This document shows, piece by piece, positions 22,825-33,925 of a stretch of DNA of 64,000 bases (position 1 is its first letter; each line of letters starts with the position of its first letter). A model generated the notes under the pieces. It had not been told where the DNA came from. It was given only the letters and a program-made list of their open reading frames with translations, and made no database searches. The stretch is from Eleusine coracana subsp. coracana (taxonomy: Eukaryota > Streptophyta > Magnoliopsida > Poales > Poaceae), in contig CM064433.1 in NCBI GenBank assembly GCA_032690845.1, positions 35,524,658 to 35,588,657 of the forward strand. Direction: 5' to 3'. The translations under genes and the position numbers were made by a program.

Positions 22825-24167
22825 AATATTTTATAATCTCGATTGAATATTTTGATGACAATGTTGTATATGTTCTGTGATGAGATATAAATATCTGTGA
22901 TGAGATTGTAAATATCTATGATGAGATTTGTAAATTTCTGTGTATGCAGAATCTGTGATTTCTGATTTCTGTATATTTGCTAAATTTTATTTTTGTTTTG
23001 GAAAATAACAAGTAGCGGCGGTTGATGTTGTCAACCGCTGCTACTAATAGCTAACAATAACGACGGTTGATAATGTCAACCGCTGCTACTAGTAGCTAAC
23101 AATAGCGGCGGTTGACATCTTCAACCGCCGCTAATAATGTCTCTATAGCGGCGGTTTATTTGGATGACAGACCACCCGACGCTACAAACGCTTATTTGTA
23201 GCTACGTTTGCGTAGCGGTGGGGTGGCCTACCCGCCGCTACAGAGCTTTTAGAACCACCGCTACAGGCCTTTTTTTGCTGTTGTGCAAGAAAATCTTCTT
23301 TCATGTATAAAATAGTGCTCATTATTAGGGCATCAGGTCACAATCATACAGACTTGAGATCAGGCATCACGCGTCATCTTGATTGCATATTATCCTCGAT
23401 TTTGATTGCATGGCTTACGCAGACCATCGATCACAATCAGACAAGTTCCAATCATCCACTAGCGTGTTCCGTGTTGTACTTGATTTTGAGCTTCATTTGA
23501 AAAGATTTCCCAATTATGATCGGATCTACCCGTTACTGTCTTACTGAATATTTGTCTTTCTATGCTTGTAAGATCTGTACTGCGTACCAGCAAGAAATGG
23601 TCAATGAGCAAACATCTGAAATGAATAGCAAACATTGTATAGTAGCTGCATGGATCTACACACTTTATTAGAGAGGCAAATAAATGTTGCATTAACCATT
23701 GTCGATCGTGCATTACACTATACAGATCACCTGTGCATATTGTTTTTCACTACCATATAATAGGGATTTAGTTACGCGAGTTTAGAGACGGGTAAAATAG
23801 TCATGTCACTAGATCACTTATAGCGACGTATTTCTAGAAACGCGTCACTGCTACTTGATTCAAGGGTACTTATAGTGACGATTGTGTAGAAAGCCGTTTA
23901 TAGCAAAAGATTTAATGACGTGTATAAAAAATCCGTCTCTATAGCTTCAAGCAATAGGGACGGGATTTTAGATTAGAGACTAGACTTAAATCCCCGTCAC
24001 TACTTATTTCAAGCATTAGGGATGGAGTTCTAGGATAGAGCAGGAGATTTGAATCTCTGTCCCTAATGAACGAAGCTATAGGGATGGAGTTTAGTTGGAG
24101 TGACACGATTTTCATTCCCTGTCTCTATTACATAACCATATAGTGACGGATAGTAGTATCAAGTGAC

Positions 24168-24236
24168 TTGGTGGCGTACATGTGAAGCAGACCCAGATGC
24201 ACTAGTGAAGGACTCAGGTTCGAATCTCCTCAGTAA
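24168..24236 (+). other. tRNA-like module in CACTA-2
   Basis: The run ends AGGTTCGAATCTCCTCAG, which matches a pol III B-box/T-arm (GGTTCGANTCC). Upstream ACTTGGTGGCGTACATG could be a degraded A-box side. It does not fold as a full tRNA by eye. See also 63561-63630. Confidence 0.35.
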
Positions 24237-24665
24237 CTTTTCTTCTTTCTTTCTTCTTGCCTAGCCGCCACATAAAAGCCACAAACCCTAGTCATCGCCA
24301 CTCCACTCCTTCTCTGTCGTCGCGCGCCTTGCCTCCTTTCCTACTCATCTCTCGCACTCCTCCATCTCTCTCGCGCTGCCTATCCTACCTCCCCTCCTCT
24401 CTCGCACTGCCCGCCTCGCCTCCCCTCCTCCTCCTCTCTTGAATCTCCTTACACTTTTTTCTTTCTTTCTTCTTGCCTAGCTGCCACATAAAAGCGACAA
24501 ACCCTAGCCGCCGCCACTCCACTCCTCCTTCTCTCGCGCCGCCCACCTCGCCTCCTCTCCTACTCATCTCTCGCACCCCTCCTTCTTTCTCGCGCTGCCC
24601 GTCCTGCCTCCCCTCCTCTCTCACACCGCTCGCCTCGCCTCCCCTCCTCCTCTTCCTTTCTCGCG
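24235..24665. repeat. Internal duplication of about 215 bp in CACTA-2
   Basis: Two adjacent copies both start with a TTTCTTTCTTCTTGCCTAGC leader and run through ACATAAAAGC.ACAAACCCTAG into CTCTCGC-rich DNA ending in CTCCTCCTC. One spans about 24240-24450 and the other about 24458-24665. Confidence 0.8.
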
Positions 24666-25375
24666 CTTCCGTCGCCTCGCCCTCCCCATCCCTCAGTGCC
24701 CTCCTCTCCCTCTGTGCCCTCCTACTCCTGCGGCGCCTTCCTCTTCCTCGGTGCCCTCCTCTCCCCTGGCGCCTTCCTCTCCCTTGACACCCTTCTCTCC
24801 CCTGGTGGCGGCAGTGGCCTCGGGCGCGCTGGATCGGGTGCCCTTCTCTCCCCCGGTGGCGGCAACAGCCTCGGGCTCATCGGATCCGGCTACGGCATCC
24901 TCGAGCTCACCAGATCTGGCGGCCTTCTCCCCCCTGCGCCTTCTCTCTCGACGGCGGCAACCTCCTCTTCGTCGGCACACTTCTTTCTTGGCGGCGGCCT
25001 CGGGCTCGGATCCGACGCCCTCCTCTCCCCCGACGGCGGTGGCGGCCTCGAGCTCACCGGATCCGGCTACGGCGGCCTCAGGCTCACCGGATCCGGTGGC
25101 GGCGGATCTCAGGCTCGTCTGGGCCGAGCCAGGCTAGTCCACCTTTTTCTTTTTTTTATTTAATCAGAATGAGATATAGGGACAGGGATGTGTTTGTCTC
25201 TAAACGGTATTAGGGACGGGGATTGTATGCCGTCTCTAGTTGTATGGTTTTAAAGATGGTGAAATCTACGTCACTATAACCATATATTTGGCTACGCAAA
25301 AATAGTGACGGGATGTTTTACGTCTCTAATGGGGTTAGACACCCGTCACTAAATACCTATTTTGTAGTAGTGTTT

Positions 25376-25816
25376 TATGATTAGCTTATAAGGTAGTAAT
25401 ATAACTCAATATTAGATTTCCGTGCTCTGATTCTTTCATGTACAAGCTAGAGCATTAATTTGCCATGCATATTGATATGCTGTGACTTCGATTTTTGCCA
25501 TTGCCTTTTAAGGCAAACCATGTGCTCCACGCTATCCCACAGCTCTCACGTCGTTTTATGATGCTCCTCAACCACCGTGGACAACTGGAGTTGGCATTGA
25601 AGTCCATTAAAAGGGAAACAGACATGACAGCGAAGCCTCAATATAAATAACTTAAGCAAGTTGCTTTGTTGATCCCTAAAACAAAAAAGCAAGTTGCTTA
25701 GCTGAATCTGCCCGAGGCACACTATTTAAACCCTCGGAAGGCACAGAAAGCAGCACTGATTATAGGCTCATGCCACAATATTTGAGAAACATACAGTGAT
25801 AAAGAGGCAAAGCAAA
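25376..25816 (+). promoter_or_regulatory. Upstream region of the O-methyltransferase, with TATA box
   Basis: TATTTAAA at 25723-25730 lies 87 bp before the ATG and is the best core promoter candidate. The rest, back to the CACTA insertion at 25372, shows no other gene. The CACTA element therefore sits about 440 bp upstream of the start codon. Confidence 0.5.
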
Positions 25817-27062
25817 ATGGCAGCTCGGTCTCAGACCATGGTGGTTCCGACCGATGCGCAGCTGCTAAAGGCGCAGGCTGATCTATGGCGCCACAGCCTC
25901 TACTACCTGACCTCCATGGCGCTCAAGTACGCGGTTGAGCTCGGCATTCCTACTGCCATACATAACCTTGGTGGTACTACCAATCTACCTGACCAAGTTG
26001 CTGCACTGTCCCTTCCCGCAAATAAGTTGCCATAGCTCCGCCGCCTGATGCGTTTGCTGGTCACCTCAGGCATCTTTGAATCTGGCAATAGCAACCTCAC
26101 GGTGGAGACTTACTGCCTCAATCCATTGTCTTGGCTTTTGGTTGAAGGGGTGGAAGCAGAAGGCCACACTAATCAGAAATATTTTGTGCTTAGCACAGTT
26201 TCCAGGCATTACGTCGACGCATCATTGACACTGGCTGATTGGTTCAAGAAGGATTTGTCACCTCCACTATCATCTCCATTCGAGGAGTTACACGGGGTGC
26301 CACTCCTTCATGAAAAGATGGCAGAACTGGATGAAGAGCTGGACACAATTGTCAGAGAAGGTGTGGCAGCGCACGACAATTTAGCAATGGGGACAATAAT
26401 ATGGGAGTGCGGCGAAATTTTCAAGGGACTCCAATCACTGACTGATTGTAGCGGTACCGATGGCACAACAGAAAAAGCTATCATGAAGGCCTACCCTCAT
26501 ATAAAGTGCAATGTGCTGGAGCAGCCACAGGTCGTTCACACTGCCCCAACAGACGGTCTCGCTCTTGACATCTTCAAGTTTGTCCCACCTGCTCAAGCGG
26601 TGTTGCTTAAGGTATGAAATTGTAATTTATTCCACTTGTATCCTTGTAAAATGTAGAATTTAAAAAAAATCATAAGGCATGGATATATCTAATGTTAACT
26701 ATTATTAAAAGTTTTAATATTTTATGCTCAAGATTTGACATAATCCACTTCATCTACTGTAACTTGTACTCCACTTTTGGAATGATGATGATTGTGTGAA
26801 GATCCTAGAACAGTGCCGGAAGGCAATTCCTTCACGAGAAGAGGGAGGGAAGGTGATCATCATAGACACTGTGCTTGGCCCTTCTCTAGGGCCAATTATG
26901 CATGAAGCTCAGCTTCTACTGGACATGCTCATGTTTGTGAATACACATGGTAGGCAACGTGATGAAAATGACTTTCGTGAGATCTTCACAAAAGCAGGGT
27001 TCAATGACTATAAGATTATGAAAAAAATAGGGGCTCGAGGGATCGTCGAGGTCTACCCATAA
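25817..27062 (+). pseudogene. O-methyltransferase (ZRP4-like plant OMT), pseudogene
   Basis: Exon 1 (25817-26611) and exon 2 (26763-27062) together give about 364 codons, normal for the family of SAM-dependent phenolic O-methyltransferases. Visible blocks are LLKAQADLWRHSLYYLTSMA (dimerisation domain), LRRLMRLLVTSGIF, WECGEIFKGLQSLTD, AYPHIKCNVLEQPQV, FKFVPPAQAVLLK, LHFWNDDDCVKILEQCRKA (catalytic His after VL), SREEGGKVIIIDTVLGPS, and RDENDFREIF...GARGIVEVYP. Lesions include TAG at codon 73 (26033-26035), CSGTDG in place of the glycine-rich VGGGxG SAM loop, a short loss before DIFKF, and an acceptor reading CTGTAA instead of CTGCAG. The donor GTATG is intact. A relation to the nearby PKS genes (methylating a phenolic lipid or polyketide) is inference from position. 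Confidence 0.9.
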
Positions 27063-27849
27063 GAGAAAGGTCCCAATATATCCTTACACTGTGGTTCCTC
27101 TAGGACCATTTACCGTGAGTAAATAAATAAAGTCCCCATGTACGTGAAGCGTTATGTGTGTTACTTTAAGTTCTACTTGCTTCTTATTGCAAAGTATTGG
27201 AGGGTATTTTCCTCTATGGTGCGCCATGTTTGTTGCGATGATTCTATAAAAACTATTGTCATGTATTGCAGAAGTGTATGTTCTGTGCTTATGTACAACA
27301 ATAATATGCTTTCATACTCCATGAGACTTATTGAGCGGATGCGTCCACTTAATTATTTCATTGCTGTCCTCTAACATTAGAAGATGAATTTGAATAAAAT
27401 ATTGATTAATGGACTGTTTGAATCCATTTTCCATAGGCAAAAGTGTAAGGGCTAAAAGTGTTGGGTCGTTAAACATTAACTCCTAAACTTTAGCCCCTGC
27501 ATGTTTGGATCCATAGCAAATGGCTTTAGTTTAGCACATGCATGAGTGAGTGGGTTGAGGTTTAGCACCTTTTTGGGTCTCTTAGGTGCCAAATTGGTTT
27601 AACCATTTGCCATTTTGTTTTGCTCTCATCAGCCCATATGTTTGGATCCATTTGGCAACAAAAAAAGAGCTAAACCCATTAGTTTTAGGGTGTTTGGTTG
27701 AGAAATGGCTATGAAAAAAACTGTTATGAGCTATAGGCTGTGTAAAAAGCCATTGTGAGTTTTCAGCTGTGAAAAAGCTGAAAGCCGTTTGGTTGAAAAA
27801 ACTGCTGTGAACTCTCAGCTGTGGAAAAAAATGAATATCTCTTAAGTTT
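27063..27849. other. MITE remnants
   Basis: TGTTTGAATCCAT (about 27415) and TGTTTGGATCCAT (about 27509 and 27640) with AGGGCTAAA text resemble Tourist-type ends, but no matching inverted end was found. From 27690, GGGTGTTTGGTTGAGAAA and related AGCTGTG repeats resemble a hAT MITE. Boundaries are unclear and no gene is seen. Confidence 0.35.
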
Positions 27850-28121
27850 TAGGGCATCGTCTTGCAAGATACTGAAAAAAAATACAATCCGACCTAACCA
27901 GTTGAGTACCCGATAAAAGTGCTTGAGGAAAAGGAACAAATTACTCGCAAGAAGACAATCAAGTTATTCCAGGTTTGATGGAGCAACCATATTGAAGATG
28001 AGTCTACTTAAGAATCTGGGGAGGTTCTACAAAGCCATTATCCAGAGTTCGTAGACCAAACCCAAACTTTTGCACCTCATTAATCTCGGGACGAGATTTT
28101 TTTAAGGGGAGGGGGGGGGGC
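27850..28121 (+). pseudogene. Gypsy chromovirus pol 3' end (chromodomain) remnant and polypurine tract
   Basis: With stops, the frame reads KVLEEKEQITRKKTIKLFQV, then WSNHIEDEST, then HYPEFVDQ. This is the chromodomain-type tail that ends pol in Tekay/Del-like chromoviruses (family pattern VQWSNH..EEATWE). After a stop comes TCTCGGGACGAGATTTTTTT and an A/G-run (28105-28120), the polypurine tract directly before the LTR start at 28122. Everything upstream (gag, protease, RT, RNase H, integrase core) is absent. Confidence 0.65.
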
Positions 28122-31100
28122 TGTGACACCTGGTGTCACATTAGAACACAAGGGTCAACCTTAGCAAGCCAAGGAAATAAGAGAAAGGAAAAAACCACAA
28201 TTAAAAACCCTAGTTTAAATATGATTTGAATTGAAGTCAAATATGGCTTGAACTAGAAGTTCCAATTTCCAAATATAAGTGACCCAAATAAATTTTATAA
28301 TCTTTATCTATATCACAAATAAGAAGTTTTGAGAATATTTGGTAATTTATCTCACTGGTAAGTGGGTCAAATAAATCAAACGAAGCCCAAAAATAGTGTC
28401 AGTTTAAAAATTCAAATTTCAAATTTTATAAGTGAACATTGAACCATATCATACGCCTAAATTAGATCCAATCTTTATGAACAATATCTAATTTTGTTTT
28501 GAATTAAATAGATCAAAAAAATTCATTTTGGAATTTATACCAAAGAAAAGTTTGAAAGTGAAGTTCAAACTTAGAAAACAATGAGTCACCTTGCCACATA
28601 AGCATGTTTGAAATTCAATAACTTCTATACTCAATTTTACTCCTGGAGCTACATCACCATGTTAGTTTCTATCCCTCTTGGTATCCATGTTTGCTAAGTC
28701 TCGAGCAATTTGGGATTTTTTTGATGCCCTAAATTGAATTTGTTAACAGCCTAAATGTTAAAGAATTTCCAGACTCAAAATTTACTCAAGTTTTCTGATC
28801 AGCTTAGCATTTTCAAAATGCAATAACTTTTAAAGATTTTGGCAAATGTTTGTGCATGTCTTCCCAGTGGTTCATCAGGCTTTATTCTAGGAATTTACGA
28901 AGTTGCAAGTGATTTCAAATTAATTTGATACCCCAAATCTCCTGTAGAAATCGCCTAATCGTTAAGCTTTCTGGAGAATCTTCTGCCAAGCTGGTCTCAT
29001 CCGTCAGTGACGCCACGGCACCCTGCTCTGCTTGCCGCCCATTGCTGCCAGCCCTCGAATGCCGCGTGGGCGCTGGCGAGCAGCCGACGGCCTGACCCGA
29101 CACGCGAAAACTCCATCCTACCCCTCCGCCGAAGACCCCATCCAAGGAACTCCTGGCCGAGGTCGTTGCTTCCTCCCCATCGCCATTGCTAGCAGCTCAA
29201 GAGAGCTCGAGTTCGTCACTGCCGCCATTGTGCTTCTTCAGCCCGAGTCCCTTGTTGCAAGCTGCGCCATGCCCTGCTGATCCTGTCCTGAGCCCCTCTT
29301 CCTCTCCCGTCCACCGAGCTCAGCGAATCGAGCCTTCTGCCTCAACCACGGCTGGGCGAGCTGCCGCCATCTCGACGCCATTTTCTCCAGTTCCAGTGAG
29401 CCCAGACCTCTCCTCTCATACCTCACAGGTGCTTGACCCTCCTACGCATCGATTTGGGTCATTTTCCCCCTGGTTCCCAAGCTCTGCACGCCGGATTGTG
29501 CTTTTATGTTGCCGCAACCTATGAAATCACGATACGCGGAGAACACCCCCGTCAGCTCTGTTCTCGTGAAGAACAAGAACGAGCTAGCCCTCCTAATTAG
29601 TACTAGTTCATCTCTCAAATGTGAAAATCCTTAGAAAAAATAAAGCTTTGTAAAATGCAAACTAAAATGTGTTGAACTCCTCTGAGGGCGTAGTTTTTAG
29701 TAAAAATGATAAATCTGATGACATATAAATATTTATTTCTGAGTGGAATTAATAAGAAAACTATAAATAAATCAATAAGTAATTTTCAGAGTATGATTAA
29801 ATCTCAAACTTTAGCATGCGTGTTCAATTCACCATCTGCATGCATCTCAGCAAGTGGCACACTAAATTTTCTAGTATTTTGTCTGTAATTATCATTTTTG
29901 ACCTTGACCTATTTTAATTAATAGAAATTCTTGGAGCATGTTCTTACCATTAGATTTGGTAAATAATTCACTTTTGTCATTACCTACAACATGTAAATTG
30001 CTCATAAAATAATGTCTTTCAGAACCATATTTAATCTCAGTAGGTTGATGTCATCCCTAATAGCAATTTTGTAAATACTAGTGACTTGAACACATATGTT
30101 AACATGCAAGCACTTATACACCTTGTTCTCTGCATTTTAGAATAAATTTAAAGTTATGTTACCTCTAACCATAATGTAGTTACTTATTTGATTTGTGTAA
30201 AAATGTTTCACCATTGCACCGTTATCGGTAGTAAGTCTGTTATTCGTTCTTTGAAACTAAGTAAGAAAAACATAAGAAATGACAAATATCATTCCCTACC
30301 GCACACCATGCATTTACATGCATCATGTCATAGCATATCTTTGTCCATAAAGTGTCATGAACCATCTCCTATCCTTACTTGCATTGCATTTCATCTAATA
30401 GAACTCAACGACGGGAACATGGAGGTAGAGATCGTTCCAGAGGAGCCTGTAGCTGAAACTAACTCTCTTAAGGGTGCTCACTATGATCTGAACCAAGGCA
30501 AGTCTCGGTGCACTTCTATGTTTTAAAAGTTTTATTTTGTTTTACATGTATGTGGATCATGTATTGTGTATTAAGTGTAGGATATAATTGAAACCCTAGT
30601 TGCATGTAGGAAAAATAAATCCTATGGGTAAAATTTCACTTGTACAATCACTTGTTAGATTTTGCTATACTTAATATCGAGTCACGGTAGTAAAATTGAG
30701 TGGTGTGGAGACTACTCGATATAGGATGGATCGGGATTTATTACTTGTTAAGCTCTTATATGATGATGAATAAAAATGAGACCGAACGGAGAAGTGCATG
30801 TGTAAGTGGAGATGACAAGGTTGGACATTGCTCACTATAGCCATGTTTTTGTCGATTAAGGACCGTTTTGTATGGACCCGTGATCAAGTTTTAATAGTAC
30901 GAAGTGTATGGTACTGATATTGGCACTAGGAAACCGATGTAGCTTGATTATACAGTGGTTGGATGATACCAAACCCTTCTTTTAGTGATGAAGAGGGTTA
31001 TTGTGAAATTCTGGTATGTATTGGAAGGGAGAGTGCACGAGCTATCCATGGATGGCTCTGGCGTGGGTATCACATGGGGTGACGTGTACTCAAAAAAGAT

Positions 31101-31700
31101 GGGTTGTAGTCCGGACCTGTGGTAATCTCGCAAAAGGTTGTCGTACATGACTCTTTGGAGTGTGCAGGCACCATGTATTTTGGTTTTTTCTGCAAGATGT
31201 AAATCGATTCGAGTCGCCGTCCCTCATGGTTATTGAGTACCGCTTGTGAGATCATTGTCATACCGTAGTAACAACATGAATGATGATGATGATGATGATA
31301 TATGTTGTTTGTATTTCAATTAATTGTATTTGCAACCATGTTTGCTATAGTAGAGCTGCATAATATTTATTTAATGCAAGAAACCTATTAACTTGGATAC
31401 AATCTGAAAAATAAGGATCAATTAATAGTGCTGCTTTTGCAAATATTTCCGTAACCTTTGATCAGCCCCCCTGCATGCTAGAAGTCAGTCTTAGCATGTC
31501 ATTTTGATGGCTAAGACTTGCTGAATATTAGTTGGTCAGGGCTTTGCTCTATGTTGTTTTATGTATGTGTTCGTCTTTATAATGAGGCATATCTATGGGC
31601 TTGATATGCTTCAGGATTCTACCATGAGATGTATCGCTTCTTCTATTTATATTACCGAATTTTAAACTTGTTTACAAACTCAAATCTGGACCAAAGTTAT
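28122..31700 (+). mobile_element. 3' LTR of a long-LTR Gypsy chromovirus (copy B, 5'-truncated element)
   Basis: It starts TGTGACACC right after the polypurine tract. The layout matches copies C and D: an AT-rich first kilobase, a GC-rich block (28990-29530), then an AT-rich part and a 3' section containing TGTAAATCGATTCGAGTCGC (31198-31217). It is clearly more diverged than C and D. The right boundary could not be fixed and is an estimate; no target duplication was found. Confidence 0.6.
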
Positions 31701-31743
31701 AATAACTAAATTTTAACATTACACCATATTCTATTATGCTCAT

Positions 31744-32135
31744 ATGTGTATATTTTTGGACTCGTGCTTCATCAAGATGTCACCCGATGATCAATCCTTC
31801 CACTACCCCCTCATTTCTGAGACGGAATGTCACATTCAGCAACACCAAAGTGCCCTTAAACCCATAAACAAGAAAAATGGAACCCATTCTGCCTCCTCCA
31901 TCGTATCAAAACCTGAAACCTTCATTTCTAATGGTTGTTGCCTTCATTGCCTATGCAACAGAGAATCAGAGATGGAAGCAGTGACCAGGAATCTGCAAGA
32001 ATAACTCTGGATTTGGAAGTCCCATGCAAACCAATGGAAGAAACCGAGTCGATAAAACTTTTCTTACGTATATATACTGTGGCAGAACCACATCGTTGCG
32101 ATAGACTGCACAGCCTTACGAAACTTAATATGTAG
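31744..32135 (+). other. Unidentified overlapping open frames
   Basis: A frame at 31744-32004 (87 codons, with a Cys-rich CCLHCLC run) passes into another at 31935-32135, as if a frameshift joined them. The coding look is modest and no family was recognised. It may be a host gene fragment or chance. Confidence 0.2.
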
Positions 32136-32256
32136 TATAGTATATAAAAACCAGGATCCAAACATCCTCACCCAGTTTTTATTTAGAAACCAGTTTCTAA
32201 AAACTCAAAGTAAAAATCAGTTTCTAAAAAACTACATGGATCCAAACAGGGCCTTA
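32136..32256 (+). mobile_element. Tourist-like MITE right end
   Basis: ACATGGATCCAAACAGGGCC at 32234-32253 is followed by TTA, the expected PIF/Harbinger-type terminal motif and target triplet. The left end was not found. Confidence 0.4.
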
Positions 32257-32269
32257 GTCAGGATGTGGG

Positions 32270-32517
32270 AGCAAGATACAAAAGTTACACGCCCCATGTC
32301 GCTGTTGCACTGATGGCATAGGCTCATGCCCTCAAGGAAGGTTTGATGTTGGCATAGCAAATCGGATGCAGTCTCATTTCATTGTTCAAGCTGACTGCAT
32401 GCAAGTCGTGGAGACAATGCACGGAGGTTTCTCAGCATCATCGGCAAGTGTGGCACTGCACAACACTATGTGGAAGGGATTTCAACAAATGAATTGTCGG
32501 AGAAGATGTGATAAATG
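32270..32517 (+). pseudogene. LINE RNase H-like domain remnant
   Basis: With one frameshift the strand reads ALKEGLMLA, then FIVQADCMQVVETMHGG, VALHNTMWKGF and a stop after RRRCDK. This resembles the RNase H-like (RVT_3) tail of plant non-LTR retrotransposons, with a D-C-x-x-V core. Two stops replace tryptophan/glutamate-type codons in ALMA.AHALKE. It sits between the LTR and the 3' end of PKS1 and is non-functional. Confidence 0.5.
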
Positions 32518-32632
32518 AGTCACTCAAATAGATATGTGAACACATTAATCTTTATTCCGTCATATGAAGGAAACAAACTGATGGAGCCTTTATTCAGCAC
32601 CACGTAGCGTCGTTTCTTGAAGCTTGGATGAA

Positions 32633-33925
32633 CTAATCTTCCTTTCCAGTGTCGGCGGCCTGCAACACCATCATCTCGACGGTAATACCCGGCCCCATCG
32701 CCAACATGACCCCCCACTCGCAGTTCTCCCTTTCCTCTTTGTTACCACTTCCGCGTCGGCACCGCATCTCGTCCAGCACAAAAAAGATGGTCGCGGCAAG
32801 CATGTTGCCGTACTCACATAGCACACGCTGGCTCGCCGCCAGCTTCCCGGGCTCGAGACCGAGCCCCGTCTGGTAGCTGCCCAAGATGGCCGGGCTAGCA
32901 GGGACCGCCGCCCAGAAGAGGCCGTTCAAGTCACTAGCGAGGCCGAACGGCGCAAGCGTGTCGGCCAGGCACCCCTTGATGCTGTCCCGGACCATCTTCG
33001 GCATCTCGGGGGAAATCTTGAAGTGGAGCCCGCTCTCGGTGACCTTTATCCCCACGGCGTTATCTGTCCCCTGCAACGTCGCTTGCGACGCCAACACCAT
33101 GCGAAATACGGGGCGCTCGACGCTGCTCATCGGCCCAGCGCCGACGACTGCCGCGCCGGCACCGTCTCCGAACAGTGCCATCGCGAGGAGCGCGTCGAGG
33201 TCGGGGCCACGGAAGGCGAGCGCGGTGGCCTCTACGCCGACGACAAGCACGCGCGCGCCGAGGTTGTTCTCGGCGAGGTCCTTGGCGAGCCGGAGCGCGA
33301 CGGAGCCGCCGGCGCAGCCGTGGAGGCAGTGCATGATGCGGTGCACCGTCGGGCGGAGGCCGAGGAGCGCGGCGAGGCGGACGTCGGCGCCCGGCGAGGA
33401 CACGCCGGAGCTGGTGCTGACGACGAGGTGCGTGATGTCGGCGGCCGGCCGGCCCCACTCCGCGATCGCTTTCCTCGCCGCGGCCGCGGCGAGCTCCGGC
33501 ATGGCGGCCGTGGTGATGCCCAGACGCGTCCGGAGGGACGGCAGAGCGCGGTCCAGGAACTCCGGGTGGCCGCCGATCATTTCTTTCGTGTGGTGGAAGT
33601 AGCGCTTCGCGATGCCTGATTTCTCGCCTGCAAGAGAGAAGCCAGCATCCGAAATCAATAGAAACTGTGATGAAATTGCTGTTATCTTCACGACTAAATT
33701 TTGAAGATGTTTGTAGCTAAAATCGATACATATTCTCTTCATCTTGTCCTTGAGCTGGGCGAGGTGGTCGCTCTTGGTAACACGGAAGTACCAGTCGGCG
33801 TACTTGTCCTGGCGCACGCAGTTCGCCGGGTTCGATGTGCCAAGGGCCAGCACGGCAGCGGTGCCATTGGCACGCTGCCCACACCGGACTCCCTCCAGGA
33901 CGGTGACCGGACGGCTAGTACCCAT
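32633..33925 (-). CDS. PKS1: intact type III polyketide synthase with His-to-Val change in the catalytic triad
   Basis: Exon 1 is 33730-33925, intron 33628-33729 (102 bp, GT-AG) and exon 2 32633-33627, giving 396 residues, the usual CHS-family length. The intron splits the codon of Cys66 (T|GC), the conserved CHS-superfamily position. Motifs seen: GTSNPAN near the N-terminus, KSGIAKRYFHHTKE, nucleophile Cys170 in LHGCAGGS, Phe204 in AFRGP, ALFGDGAGAAVVGAGP, Asn340 in CEYGNM, and AMGPG at 375-379. The catalytic His (CHS His303, in AHPGG) is Val307 in FWAAVPASPAIL, and CHS Ser338 is Leu342. The family condenses CoA starters with malonyl-CoA. Loss of His should block malonyl decarboxylation, so normal activity is doubtful. 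The closest relatives are probably grass alkylresorcinol or curcuminoid-synthase-like PKSs. The start chosen lies downstream of a TATA box. Confidence 0.9.
   Translation of the reverse strand: MGTSRPVTVLEGVRCGQRANGTAAVLALGTSNPANCVRQDKYADWYFRVTKSDHLAQLKDKMKRICIDFSYKHLQNLVVKITAISSQFLLISDAGFSLAGEKSGIAKRYFHHTKEMIGGHPEFLDRALPSLRTRLGITTAAMPELAAAAARKAIAEWGRPAADITHLVVSTSSGVSSPGADVRLAALLGLRPTVHRIMHCLHGCAGGSVALRLAKDLAENNLGARVLVVGVEATALAFRGPDLDALLAMALFGDGAGAAVVGAGPMSSVERPVFRMVLASQATLQGTDNAVGIKVTESGLHFKISPEMPKMVRDSIKGCLADTLAPFGLASDLNGLFWAAVPASPAILGSYQTGLGLEPGKLAASQRVLCEYGNMLAATIFFVLDEMRCRRGSGNKEERENCEWGVMLAMGPGITVEMMVLQAADTGKED
33628..33729 (-). other. PKS1 intron, 102 bp, open in frame
   Basis: The donor GTATCG and acceptor TCTCTTGCAG are canonical. 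The length is a multiple of three and no stop occurs in the PKS frame, so a retained intron would add 34 residues, not truncate the protein. Confidence 0.9.

Larger units (their letters stand above)
16059..23285 (+). mobile_element. CACTA (En/Spm) element, 7.2 kb, with decayed TnpD
   Basis: The left end is CACTACCACAAAACGGG. The right end, read on the minus strand, is CACAACAGCAAAAAAAGGCC, an imperfect terminal repeat. The 3-bp duplication caa is perfect at 16056-16058 and 23286-23288. Subterminal arrays at 16075-16280 and 22995-23265 consist of short palindromes of the form AGCGGCGGTTGA...TCAACCGC(C/T)GCT. A further pair lies internally at 20966-21043. The element carries a transposase pseudogene (17033-20383), an AT-rich tandem array and a GC-rich repetitive frame. 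All are interrupted or anonymous, so the element is non-autonomous. Confidence 0.85.
23748..25372 (+). mobile_element. Non-autonomous CACTA element, 1.6 kb
   Basis: The left end is CACTACCATATAATAGGG. The right end, read on the minus strand, is CACTACTACAAAATAGGT. The 3-bp flank ttt is present on both sides (23745-23747 and 25373-25375). Subterminal motifs are of the form (T)AGTGACGG, GAGACGGG and their complements. The interior holds a leader with ATAAAAGCCACAAACCCTAG, an internal duplication of about 215 bp, and a GC-rich Pro/Ser/Ala frame (24696-25163). No transposase is present. It would need TnpD/TnpA in trans. Confidence 0.8.

Noticed and set aside
32886..33619. Long plus-strand open frames (up to 238 codons) opposite PKS1 exon 2
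   Set aside because: They are mirror frames produced by the GC-rich third positions of PKS1 and show no family motif.
32633..33925. Calling PKS1 a chalcone synthase
   Set aside because: The active-site text (LHGCAGGS, AMGPG, no catalytic His, Leu for Ser338) does not fit canonical CHS. Only the superfamily can be stated.
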